A DNA stretch of 64,000 bases from Entomortierella parvispora (Eukaryota; Mortierellomycota; Mortierellomycetes; Mortierellales; Mortierellaceae), in contig OY752149.1 of the NCBI GenBank assembly GCA_963573315.1, positions 1,426,001 to 1,490,000 of the forward strand, given 5' to 3'. Of the stretch, positions 36,937 to 45,491 are shown one piece after another (position 1 is the first letter of the stretch; the number at the start of each line of letters is the position of its first letter). The notes under the pieces were generated by a model, which was not told the origin of the DNA, made no database searches, and saw nothing but the letters and a program-made list of their open reading frames with translations. Made by a program: the position numbers and the translations under genes.

Positions 36937-38665
36937 GGTGTGTGCTATTAAGTATTATAGAGGGTGGTTGTAGACGAGTGGAGGGTGGAGAAAGAAAGAG
37001 AGAGAAAAAGAAAAAGAGCGAGAGGAAAGCAGGGTCTCTTTATAGTTTGTTAGGGAGGAGGGAAGGAAAAGAGTAGCAGAAGGCGCGACGAACCAACCAT
37101 TCCCCCAGTTCTGGGACTAAACAGCGCGCTTCTTTCTCGGGAAAGGGGAGTACTGTACAGACCCGAGTTGAACGTCCGCAACGGACACGAACTCGCAAAA
37201 GGAGTCTGACACCGTATCGGCGCCGTCTGAGTACAGGGGATTCGTGAACAGCAGAATGGCGTTTTTTTTTCTTCACTTTTCTATTGTTTGGGTGTCTTTG
37301 AAAGGGATTGTTGCCCCGGGTAAGCACAGGGGGCAAAAACTAAGGTTGACAGCGTGTACCGCACAAGGGGCGGACAGCGCTGTCAATTGTCAAACCTTCT
37401 TTTGCTCATCGATCCAACGATTCGAACCAATTTGCTGCTCCTCGGTAACCTGTCGAGTTTGTCAAGCTTATTTGTCAACTGTCCTTCCTTCCAAGTGTGG
37501 TTGAATGAAGAAGAGGAAGAGGATTCAATGTCACACTGCGTTAGCAAGATGGGCAAGGTAGCCATCCGTGCACACGCACAGCGACGAGCACTCATTTCAT
37601 TCTCTTGAAAATTGAGAAATTGAGTGAAAATATGGCCGACAAACGGTACCACGATGCATTTGTTTTTGCCCCAGATGGAAAAGAAGGAGAGACAGTACTG
37701 TAATCTCTTTCTCACTCCACGGCATCTGTTTATCTCTGTCTTCCGACTCCCGAGCTAGTTGTTTCTGATCTGACATCTGCATCCCAACGGCCAAGTTGCC
37801 TTGTGTGATGGATCCACTGATATGAGCTGCAGTCCTGCATGCAGTTTGTACCCGCCACCCGAGACCCAGCCATCTCTTCTTTAGCGCCAACCCAGCCCCC
37901 CATCCCCCCTGGGTCAGTGGAAGGTTCCATGTCTTCTCTCTGACTCGGGAGAGTGTGTCATTTTGGTTGAGTTTTGTTTTGACGTTCTGAGATTGAAATT
38001 CATTTTGACATTTTTTCTGTTCTTTTCTTTTGTTTCCATTCTCCCTGTCAAAATACACTGAGCATTGGGCTCGGAAAGAACCCGCATGGCATAGAAGTTG
38101 GAGAGAGAGCAAGAAGCAACCTTCCCACTATGGGGCGATGGGGAGAGCGAGGGGTTGGTGCGGTCCCAAGATCAGGCTCACTCTGTTTGTTAGTGTTGGA
38201 CATTTTGACAAGCTGAACCATCAACCATCTGACGTTCTTGTCCTGTCTGTTTTTGGCAGATAGGAGATAGGAGGTGAGGCATGGACCCTAAACTGAGGTG
38301 GGACTGTTCAACAACAGTGTACCTTTAAGATCTCGACCTGTCAAAAAAAAATTGTTGACTCTGGACCGCCACGAGGTTGTCAAACACCCCCACCGATTAT
38401 GAGATCGATCCTATACCTCGGCATGCATATTGTACCACTGTTCAATGAAGACATGAGTTGCGGATAAAATGAAGAGAAACAGTTTTTTCCGATCAGTCCA
38501 TCTTCACAGTATCACCATTAACCAGAGAATAGGAACGTTCAGATTCGATTTTCTTTCGATTTATTGATGATATATACACAAAGATATGAAGTGCTAAGAG
38601 GAATGGAGGCATGGGACGGGTGGTTTGGTGAGAGGGTGAGCAGATATGTAGGCAGCTCCTAAAAT
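36937..38665. promoter_or_regulatory. Upstream region of DUF1775 gene, rich in TGTCAAA motifs
   Basis: A 1.7-kb non-coding region between the DUF1775 gene and the 3' end of the copper transporter gene. TGTCAAA or its complement TTTGACA occurs at 37388, 38004, 38046, 38204, 38339 and 38378. The shorter core TGTCAA/TTGACA is at 37346, 37381, 37460 and 37473. TTTGCTCA, identical to the yeast Mac1 copper-response core, lies at 37401-37408. No protein gene is supported; the 171-codon frame at 37597-38112 has no recognisable domain. Confidence 0.6.
37039..37044 (-). promoter_or_regulatory. TATA box of DUF1775 gene
   Basis: On the minus strand the sequence reads CTATAAAGAG, about 103 bp before the ATG and followed by a purine/pyrimidine-biased leader. 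Confidence 0.6.
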
Positions 38666-39889
38666 TTATCCGCAACCAGCGCAGCCGCTGGAGGATCCAC
38701 TTGAGGCAGCTCCATTCTTGGACTGGACCATAACCATGTTCCTCTGTCTCGAGAACACGACCGACCCAACACAGAGACCCAAGATCACGGCAAAGAACAA
38801 CGCCACGTTGAAAGTCATGGTGACCAACATGAGTGCGTACCCCAACGTGGTCTCCACAAACATCAGCATTGATCGAATCAAGTTCTGTCGCACCTCTCGG
38901 ACAGACCAGGGTTGACGCCACATGTAGACCCAGTTCATCAAAATGGAGTTGGAGCTTGAAGGCCCCTCGGCGTACTTGGTTTTGTTCGAGTTTGCCGAGG
39001 TTGTAGTCAAAGGCTCAGACAGCTCCATTTTGGAGTTCTCAATCTCGGCGGCCAATTGCTCGGCCCATTGAATGTCCAGGCCGGTGCGATAGGTCGCAAT
39101 CGTCTGATAAAACAGAGTCAAGAAGAAGAGCGCGAACCAAGTGCCGATGTATTGGCCTCTGGATCGAGGAACCCAAGTCTCGAAGAGGACATAATCCTCG
39201 AACCCAGTGTGGAAATACATTCTCATCTTGGGAGGGTTCATCTCTGGGCTTCCCACGCCAGCAGCACAGTACTCTGATTGTTCAAAGCTTAGGCTCGATG
39301 GCGATGCAGTACACATAGACTTCCAGGTCGAGCACTGGCTCATTTCTGGCATAGCTTTGCACAGGATGGCGTACGTGCCGAGGGTATCGCATTCGGCCGC
39401 ATAGGCACCGGGCGCGGGCTTGGGGCAGCGTTCACATCCGGCCATGTCCATCTCCGTGCAGATATCAATCACAAGAGCAGAGGCATTCTTGGTCGTGGGG
39501 AGCGAAGGGATCATTGGCGCCTTGGTGCAGATATCTGGCTTGGCAGCTGTGGAGTTGCTAGCGGCGCCACAAAGAGCGACGTAGTTCTTGCAGCCGCCCA
39601 TGTTGGGCATATCCAAAGCGCAGATGTCAGCCAAGACGGAGAAAGGAGTGCACCATTGATCAGTCTTGCGGTTCGACTGGCAAGACTTGAGGAGCGAGCA
39701 GCCAGGCATGTACGGCATTTGGGTGCAGAGACTCAAGAGGTCCGCTTGAGTCGTGGCTGCTGGAAGCTCAAAGGAGGCACAGCTTGGATCCGATGGGGTC
39801 TTGAGGCAGTCCACGGCTGTCTGTGCAGACACCATGACCTGAAGGCTCAATGCTCCAAGAACCAAGAGGATCTTTGGTAAGGAAAGCAT
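38666..39889 (-). CDS. Ctr-type copper transporter with 18-Cys extracellular domain
   Basis: Single exon, 407 aa. A signal peptide (1-22) is followed by a Cys-rich extracellular domain (about 28-208) with 18 cysteines and repeated MP-x-M motifs (QMPYMPGC, DMPNMGGC, AMPEMSQC). Then comes a Ctr/SLC31 module: a pre-membrane MRMYFHTGFEDYVLFETW (222-239), TM1 (about 246-266), a cytosolic loop, TM2 with the MxxxM selectivity motif MLVTM (354-358), and TM3 with the GxxxG motif GLCVG (371-375). The tail ends in CAGCG, which may hand Cu(I) to cytosolic chaperones. Ctr proteins act as trimers importing Cu(I) at the plasma membrane. Most fungal Ctr proteins have short Met-rich ectodomains; a 180-residue disulphide-type domain is unusual. 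The same domain is encoded alone by the divergent neighbour at 40915. Confidence 0.92.
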   Translation of the reverse strand: MLSLPKILLVLGALSLQVMVSAQTAVDCLKTPSDPSCASFELPAATTQADLLSLCTQMPYMPGCSLLKSCQSNRKTDQWCTPFSVLADICALDMPNMGGCKNYVALCGAASNSTAAKPDICTKAPMIPSLPTTKNASALVIDICTEMDMAGCERCPKPAPGAYAAECDTLGTYAILCKAMPEMSQCSTWKSMCTASPSSLSFEQSEYCAAGVGSPEMNPPKMRMYFHTGFEDYVLFETWVPRSRGQYIGTWFALFFLTLFYQTIATYRTGLDIQWAEQLAAEIENSKMELSEPLTTTSANSNKTKYAEGPSSSNSILMNWVYMWRQPWSVREVRQNLIRSMLMFVETTLGYALMLVTMTFNVALFFAVILGLCVGSVVFSRQRNMVMVQSKNGAASSGSSSGCAGCG

Positions 39890-40027
39890 CGAGGAAGGTA
39901 GGCAGGGGTGGTGATATGATCAAAAAGGTCGTTGGAGAGAAAATGAGAGAAGGGTTCTTTGACTGAGGTAATTCCAGGGGTTAGGTCGATTTGACAAGTT
40001 GGAATAAAACGGAACGCTGGGAGGGGG

Positions 40028-40033
40028 TTTATA
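40028..40033 (-). promoter_or_regulatory. TATA box of copper transporter gene
   Basis: On the minus strand the sequence reads GAATATAAACCC, about 140 bp before the ATG. Confidence 0.55.
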
Positions 40034-40818
40034 TTCAGATTCGCGAATGCATGAATGTGAGAATGAGCAAAAGAGATGTCGATCACTGGCGATGCGCAGA
40101 CGAGACAAAGTAGCGGAGAGAGGATATCGAAAGAGACAGGAAGGACCGGAAGAACAGGAAGAACAAGGAGGAAGGCGTGATATTAGATGATGGGATCAAG
40201 AAGAGAGAGCGAGAGAATAACGGAAGAGGAAAAAAAATCGACCAGGAGCCAGAGTGTCAGGGCAATTGGGTGCTACAGCAATACTGTGATAGTGGCGGCG
40301 ATGATGTTGGCGCTGGGAGCAGGGGAGCGAAGAGAGCGAAGGGGCGGCGGGATGTCAAAGATGGTCTTGCGGAGAGAGGGTGGCGAGAGACCTGTTCTTG
40401 CTCAGTGTGCGCCCGCCTGTCAAGTCGACAAAGGGGCGAACAAATGAGTACCTTTCGGGAATGTCAAACCTGTCATTTTTTTTCATATTCACCTGGTATT
40501 CAGTCCCTGGGATTCAATTGCTCGGCTGTCTTCCCGACCTTCTTTCCTTCTTTCATTACGATAGAGTGCGCTCTCTTGTTTGTCCCCATCCGCTGATGCA
40601 CCCCCGCCCTGCCCACGCAGCAATGGACCGTGGCCATTGGCACGCCCTGCCAAAAGAAGAGGGGCCGTTTGACAGGTTTGTCTTTCCTGGTGCAGTTCTT
40701 CGTTGCCTGTCAGTTCCCAGGTCGCAACAGTTCCCGCTGTTGTCGCTCGTCGCGGTCCAAATTGAAGGTTGTCAAAACACAGACTGACAGAAACTTTGGA
40801 TCCGCACACCGCCATTTC

Positions 40819-40825
40819 TATAAAG
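40819..40825 (+). promoter_or_regulatory. TATA box of 18-Cys protein gene
   Basis: TATAAAG in TTTCTATAAAGAGC, 96 bp before the ATG and followed by a CT-rich leader. Confidence 0.65.
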
Positions 40826-40914
40826 AGCGTGGTCTTTCTTCATTATCCCCCCGACCTTTTCAACCCAATCCCTGCCCACCTCCTGCCCCTCTTCCTCTTA
40901 CCACAACATTCGCC

Positions 40915-41688
40915 ATGCGCTCTTGCTTGTTTTTGGCTGCTGCCGCCACCTTGTTGGCTTCCTCTGTCTCTGCCCAGACTCCCTCAGTCTGCCTGACCAC
41001 ACCCACTGATGCCTCTTGCTCAACCTTCACTTTCCCCAACACTACTTTGTCCGCTGCCATCGACGATATCTGCAAGGCTTCCTCCTTCCTTCCAGGATGC
41101 TCCCTCAACGCCGCCTGTGCCGCCGATGCCTCTTTGCCTGCTGCTCAGTGCGCACCCTTGACGGTTCTCGCCACTCTCTGCTCTGCTTCGGATGATTCCG
41201 CTCTCACGAGTGCTGTCTGCTCAAAGACCTATGGAGTCTTTTGTTCCGCCAACTCTTTGATCCCCTCCTGCAAGACCCAGGTTGCTTTCCCTGGCTTGCC
41301 CTCGGGCAAGGCTGTCACTGGAGCTGTTTACTCCATCTGCCAGATGATGGCTACAATGTCCGACTGCAAGATCTGCCCTGCCCCCGATGCAACTGGCTAC
41401 AGCAACTGTGACGAGGTTAAAGCCTGGAAGGGCTTGTGTTTGGATATGCCCGACATGACGCAGTGCCCCTCTTACAACGACATGTGCAAAGCAACCCCTT
41501 TTGCTCCCTTCTGCTCTGCTGCGTATGTTGCCCCTACCGTGACCAAGACCAGCGCTCCAACCACTAGCCCCACCACTAGCCCCACCGACCACTCTGGTCA
41601 CGGCAGCGGCAACTCGGCCGCCTCTGTCATGGCCAACGGAGCCATGACCTTGATCTCAGTTACTCTTGCAGGTGTCTTGGCTCTGTAG
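40915..41688 (+). CDS. GPI-like 18-Cys surface protein, paralogue of the transporter ectodomain
   Basis: Single exon, 257 aa. Residues 1-20 are a signal peptide ending VSA-Q. Residues about 26-188 carry 18 cysteines in the same order as those of the neighbouring copper transporter ectodomain, with matching landmarks: CL-x-TP-x-D-x-SC near the start, FLPGCSL against YMPGCSL, CKICP against CERCP, and DMPDMTQC against AMPEMSQC. A Thr/Ser/Pro-rich stalk with a His-rich spot (DHSGHGSG) and a hydrophobic C-terminus (LISVTLAGVLAL) follow, typical of GPI anchoring. Inference: a wall- or membrane-bound copper-binding protein that concentrates copper for the transporter. The ATG chosen gives a clean signal peptide; the frame is open upstream but lacks coding character there. 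Codon use is strongly C-biased. Confidence 0.88.
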   Translation: MRSCLFLAAAATLLASSVSAQTPSVCLTTPTDASCSTFTFPNTTLSAAIDDICKASSFLPGCSLNAACAADASLPAAQCAPLTVLATLCSASDDSALTSAVCSKTYGVFCSANSLIPSCKTQVAFPGLPSGKAVTGAVYSICQMMATMSDCKICPAPDATGYSNCDEVKAWKGLCLDMPDMTQCPSYNDMCKATPFAPFCSAAYVAPTVTKTSAPTTSPTTSPTDHSGHGSGNSAASVMANGAMTLISVTLAGVLAL

Positions 41689-42411
41689 ATATCTTGTCCT
41701 TCCATTAATCACTTTCGCATCCTATACACTACATGTAAATAAACACTACCTAATACACAGACATTCCTGGTGAATCCATGTTACGAGATGCACAAAATTG
41801 TCTATGCTCTTCGATAGACTGAGATCAAATCGCTCAGGATTGCAAAGCGGTCCTGGTTCTTCAAGAGTGCAGACACGAGCAAAAGAAAACGAGCACGGGC
41901 CAGTCAGTTCATCCCACTCGTTGGGAATAAACAGGCCAGCATAAGCATGCAGGGCTTTCCTATACAAGATATTCCAAAGGGGCAGATCCATGACGCACAT
42001 GGAAGCCACTGGTCTCCTCCCTTCGGTTTTAGACCGTTTTTTTCTAGCCAAAGTGCATCTGAATGATGACAACCTAGGACTTCTCGGGATGGGTGTGCCC
42101 TCCCTCCTTTCTCATTTCACCCTCAACTGACATCACGACTATGGAGCTGATCCCTTCAAGTTAAACCAAATGTCTTTTCTCAATGCTTGTTTGCTTTGTC
42201 CCTGACTCTTGTCGATTGATCCACACGACTCCAGAAAAAACGTTTTGCGTTCTTTTTCTCTCTTGCTCTCTCATCTTTCCTCCTTTATCCCTTATTCTTT
42301 GGTTCTCCTTACTTCCTTCCTGTTGGTTCTATATACTTGTTTCCCTCACCATCTCGCTGTTCCCATTCATGTTCACAACGATCTCTCTGATTTTCTTGCC
42401 GAAAAGATAAA
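41689..42411. other. Intergenic region with possible relic ORF
   Basis: A 723-bp gap. On the minus strand a frame at 41746-42072 has protein-like composition (83 aa from its first ATG), but no known domain, and it lies just past the 18-Cys gene. It may be a degraded exon or chance. The remainder is CT-rich promoter-like sequence upstream of the kinase gene. Confidence 0.45.
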
Positions 42412-44581
42412 ATGAATCAAACTCAGGCAGCTCTCCAAGCTTTACCAAGCGATCTGATTATCAAGTTGTGTCGATCCAAGGTGACCAGACTCTCTGTAAG
42501 TCTTTATTTTTTTGAGGTGAAAATTACTAGACCCAATTTTCCTGAGATGACATCCTTGCTATCAATCCTCTTACCGGAAGCGCAATGTTGTTACCCATTG
42601 TTTGTCCAATCGATTAATCTCCCCCACATTTTTTTATTGACTGTGTCTCCACTCATCGCTCCCCTCCTCTAATAGCTCAAGCAGATGTACACCTTGGGAA
42701 GACATGTCCTCGAATCCAAGAACCAAGGGGCGTTTATGATTCCGGCTATCTTCTTACATCAGGAGCTCCCCATTCGTATGTCACATGCGCTCTCTATGCT
42801 CAATAACTCTTCGAGCTTGTTGCCAGTCAGCATGGCAGATCTCCCCACATTTCAGAAGATTGCTCGATCTTACCTGGCAGATATAAGGTACTAAACTGTG
42901 CCCAAAAGAAGTGGTAAATGGAAGGGTCGAGGGTTGCTTCCACATTGAAGAAGGAGTCCTGTAACAAGATCAAAAAAAAAAAAAAAAAAAAAAAAAAGAA
43001 AAAGAGATGCCTCTGACCTTTTTCTTCTCTCTTCCAATCGAAGTCTGGTGACTCGGATCTCTAAGCCGTCGACACCTCAGCTGGAAGAGCAGTTCACTGC
43101 CCAGCTTTGTGACCTAGAGCAAAGACATACTCTCAAGATGATGGCAATTGATCAAGGCGTCAGGGAACTGGTCATGGCTGTGCAATACAATCGACTGGCT
43201 CAAGCGAATGACGCGTGTTCCACGAGGGGCTTCGGTGTCCGTCAGAGCAGTAACAGCAACGCCCCATGCCCTGAAGATGCTGCAGCCATCCAATCTTTCT
43301 TCAATCGATTCTACACTATCAACCTTGGCACGCGTCTTTTGATAGGCAAGTCCAATGGAATCAGTTTGCGGCCTTTTTGTCCCTTTCTCATTATTATATG
43401 ACTTATTTTATTGTTCTTTATCACTTCATCTTTCTTTACAAAGGCGAACATCTGGCACTCAAATACTCGAATGAAAACCTGGTCAAGCGATTGAATCCGC
43501 TCAAGATCTCTCAAAACGCCATCAAGGAGGCTCAAAGCGAAATTGCTAAACTCTACTATCAACAGTCCTCTACCATGTCAAGAGCAGCCCGTGCGACCAT
43601 GGCTATCCCATCAGTCGAGATCCAGACATTGTGTCCATCACCAACTGAAATTTCGGCGACATACGTAGAAGCGTTTTTACATTGGAACATCACCGAACTT
43701 CTCAAGAACGCCATACAGGCCACCTGTAAGGCCCATCAACAGAAACTGGAGGGCGATCCTTGGACCCTTGCCATGGGCGTCCCTTCAATATTGTTTTCAT
43801 CGTCTTCACCATCGCCAGCAGAAACACAGGTTGCAGCAAGAACTGCCAAAAGATCTATGTTGCCTCCTATCCAATTGACGTTGGTACACGGCGAAGAAGA
43901 CGTGTCCATCAAGATCACCGACGAAGGCGGTGGATTTGCACTTTCGGAATTAGATCGAATCTGGAGCTTTGCACACACCTCTCAGGCTTCGTCGCTCTTG
44001 CCACCCCCGACGACCGAGTCCTGTCCAACATCTTCCTCTTTTACTTGTTCTCCTCATCCACCTCTTCCTTTCAAAATCTCAATGGGCCGCGGTCTACCGC
44101 TCGCTCGCTTAATTGCCCGCTATTTTGGTGGAGATTTGACGTTGTTCCTTTGCAAGGTCACGGCACAGATTCGTATCTTTCTCTTTACAGGAACGACGAT
44201 CATCCAGAAAACATTCCAGAACTTGAAACTGAGAGGTTGGATGAGGTTGAAGTGTTTGTGGACGAGCTTTTGGACAGATCGATGAGCCGGGACTCTTCCG
44301 TTTCCTCTTGGGCAACGCAAGCTTTAGAAAGAAATATCTCGTCCGACCTTTCGGTGTCTGTTCCCTCTGTTGCCACAGTCGACGCGAGAACATTACCCCC
44401 ACCCCATTCATCGCGATCAATACCGGCAAGTATGCTCCTAGGTCTCAGTAAGGCATCTTCCAAAACCGGAAACAGTGGGCCGCCTTGTTTCTCTCGAGAA
44501 GGGAATCATTCCCCCCACCGTTCTTGCCGACTCCTTCTCGGCCCAGCTCACCAACCTTGTAATAGAAAGCCATATATCTAA
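42412..44581 (+). CDS. PDK/BCKDK-family mitochondrial protein kinase, frame broken near the 3' end
   Basis: Proposed exons: 42412-42495, 42676-42887, 43044-43345, 43444-44581. The N-terminal half is the four-helix PDK regulatory domain (for example DLPTFQKIARSYLADI and GTRLLIGEHLAL). The C-terminal half is a GHKL ATPase: N box NITELLKNAIQAT, G1 box ITDEGGGFALSELDRIW, and a GRGLPLARLIARYFGGDLTL G2 box. These kinases phosphorylate pyruvate or branched-chain keto-acid dehydrogenase in the mitochondrial matrix. After GGDLTL the conserved text (V-P-L-Q-GHGTDSYLSL) continues in another frame, consistent with one missing base around 44141-44146. Read literally the protein ends at 44285; in the shifted frame it runs to 44581. 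Intron 3 appears to be GC-AG (ATAG|GCAAGT). No clear mitochondrial presequence is visible, so an upstream exon may be missing. A sequencing error or a real mutation are both possible. Confidence 0.75.
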
Positions 44582-45491
44582 CAGTGGCTTTGAGGGGGGG
44601 GACTCGCCTATCCCATCCCGTCCCAACGAATCCCATACACAGACACACAGACACACAGACACACAGGAAACGACATATGGCAAAATTGCAAATCTGTATT
44701 TTGTACACTTTTCTTTTCAATCTCTCTCACATTGGCAAAAAAGAAGGAATCGGCTATGAACAGCTAGTGGGGGTTCAAGGGGGGGGGGGGACAGTCAAGG
44801 ACAATGGATGGGATGAAAGCCGGAGCTGCAATGTCGTTTAGGACGCCAATAAAAGAGAAAAAAAAAGAAAAAAAAAGAAAAAGAAAAAAAGAGAAAAAAA
44901 AAACTAAAAAAAAAGGCAGCTGTCAAGAAGACAAGAAGGCAGGTAGAAAATAAGATAAAAGAACAGGGATTGACAAAAAAATTACTACATTACAAGGGGG
45001 AGGGGGGTTGGAAAGAAAGACAAATAAAAGAGGACTCCTAGCAATATAGAACTGGAGATATTTGAAACGTCATAAATAGGACGGCCGAGAACCGTCCATC
45101 CCGTGCTGGTTGCTCTCCTGATATCTGCGCGCGCTTCTTGTGCAGAGAGAGAGAAAAGGAGACGGAGAGGTGAAGAGTATTATTTTCGAGGTGTGAGCTT
45201 CAAAAGAATTAGGTCGGGGTCGGTGTGTGAGTGTGTGGGTGTGTGAGTATGTGGGTGTGTGAGTATGTGGGTGTGAGAGTGTGAGAGTGTGAGAATGTGA
45301 GAGTGTGAGAGTGTGAGAATGTGAGAGTGTGAGAGTGTGTAGTATGGGTGTGTGTGAGCGTGTATGACCTCCTTTTCTCCTCACATTTTGAATCAGGAGT
45401 TTCCATCTGGTCCTTGACGCTCTAATGAAACGTAGACCAGGTATCGGAGTAGACAGAGTGACAAGGCATATACCATTCCGCAGTGCGATAA
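44582..45491. other. Repeat-rich convergent 3' region
   Basis: A 910-bp region between the PDK-like gene and G-alpha. It contains ACACAGAC repeats (about 44638-44666), a G tract near 44780-44790, long A-rich runs (about 44855-44915) and a TG-type minisatellite (listed separately). No gene is supported. Confidence 0.6.
45219..45360. repeat. GTGTGAG-type minisatellite
   Basis: About 140 bp of tandem GTGTGAGT/GTGTGGGT/GTGAGA units, showing two sub-blocks (a GTGTGGGTGTGTGAGTAT block, then a GTGAGAGTGTGAGA block). Units are contiguous with no spacers, so it is not a CRISPR array. Confidence 0.85.

Larger units (their letters stand above)
39890..40914. promoter_or_regulatory. Shared divergent promoter of copper transporter and 18-Cys protein genes
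   Basis: A 1.0-kb region between two head-to-head genes. TGTCAAA/TTTGACA occurs at 39990, 40353, 40462, 40668 and 40770, and the shorter TGTCAA at 40418. TGAGCAAA (reverse complement of the Mac1-type TTTGCTCA) lies at 40064-40071, about 175 bp before the transporter ATG. TATA boxes face outward at both ends. Confidence 0.65.

Noticed and set aside
36223-36951. 242-aa antisense frame over the DUF1775 gene
   Set aside because: Gly/Asp/Val-rich complement of a well-conserved secreted protein.
45219-45360. CRISPR-like array
   Set aside because: Units are contiguous with no unique spacers; it is a eukaryotic minisatellite.
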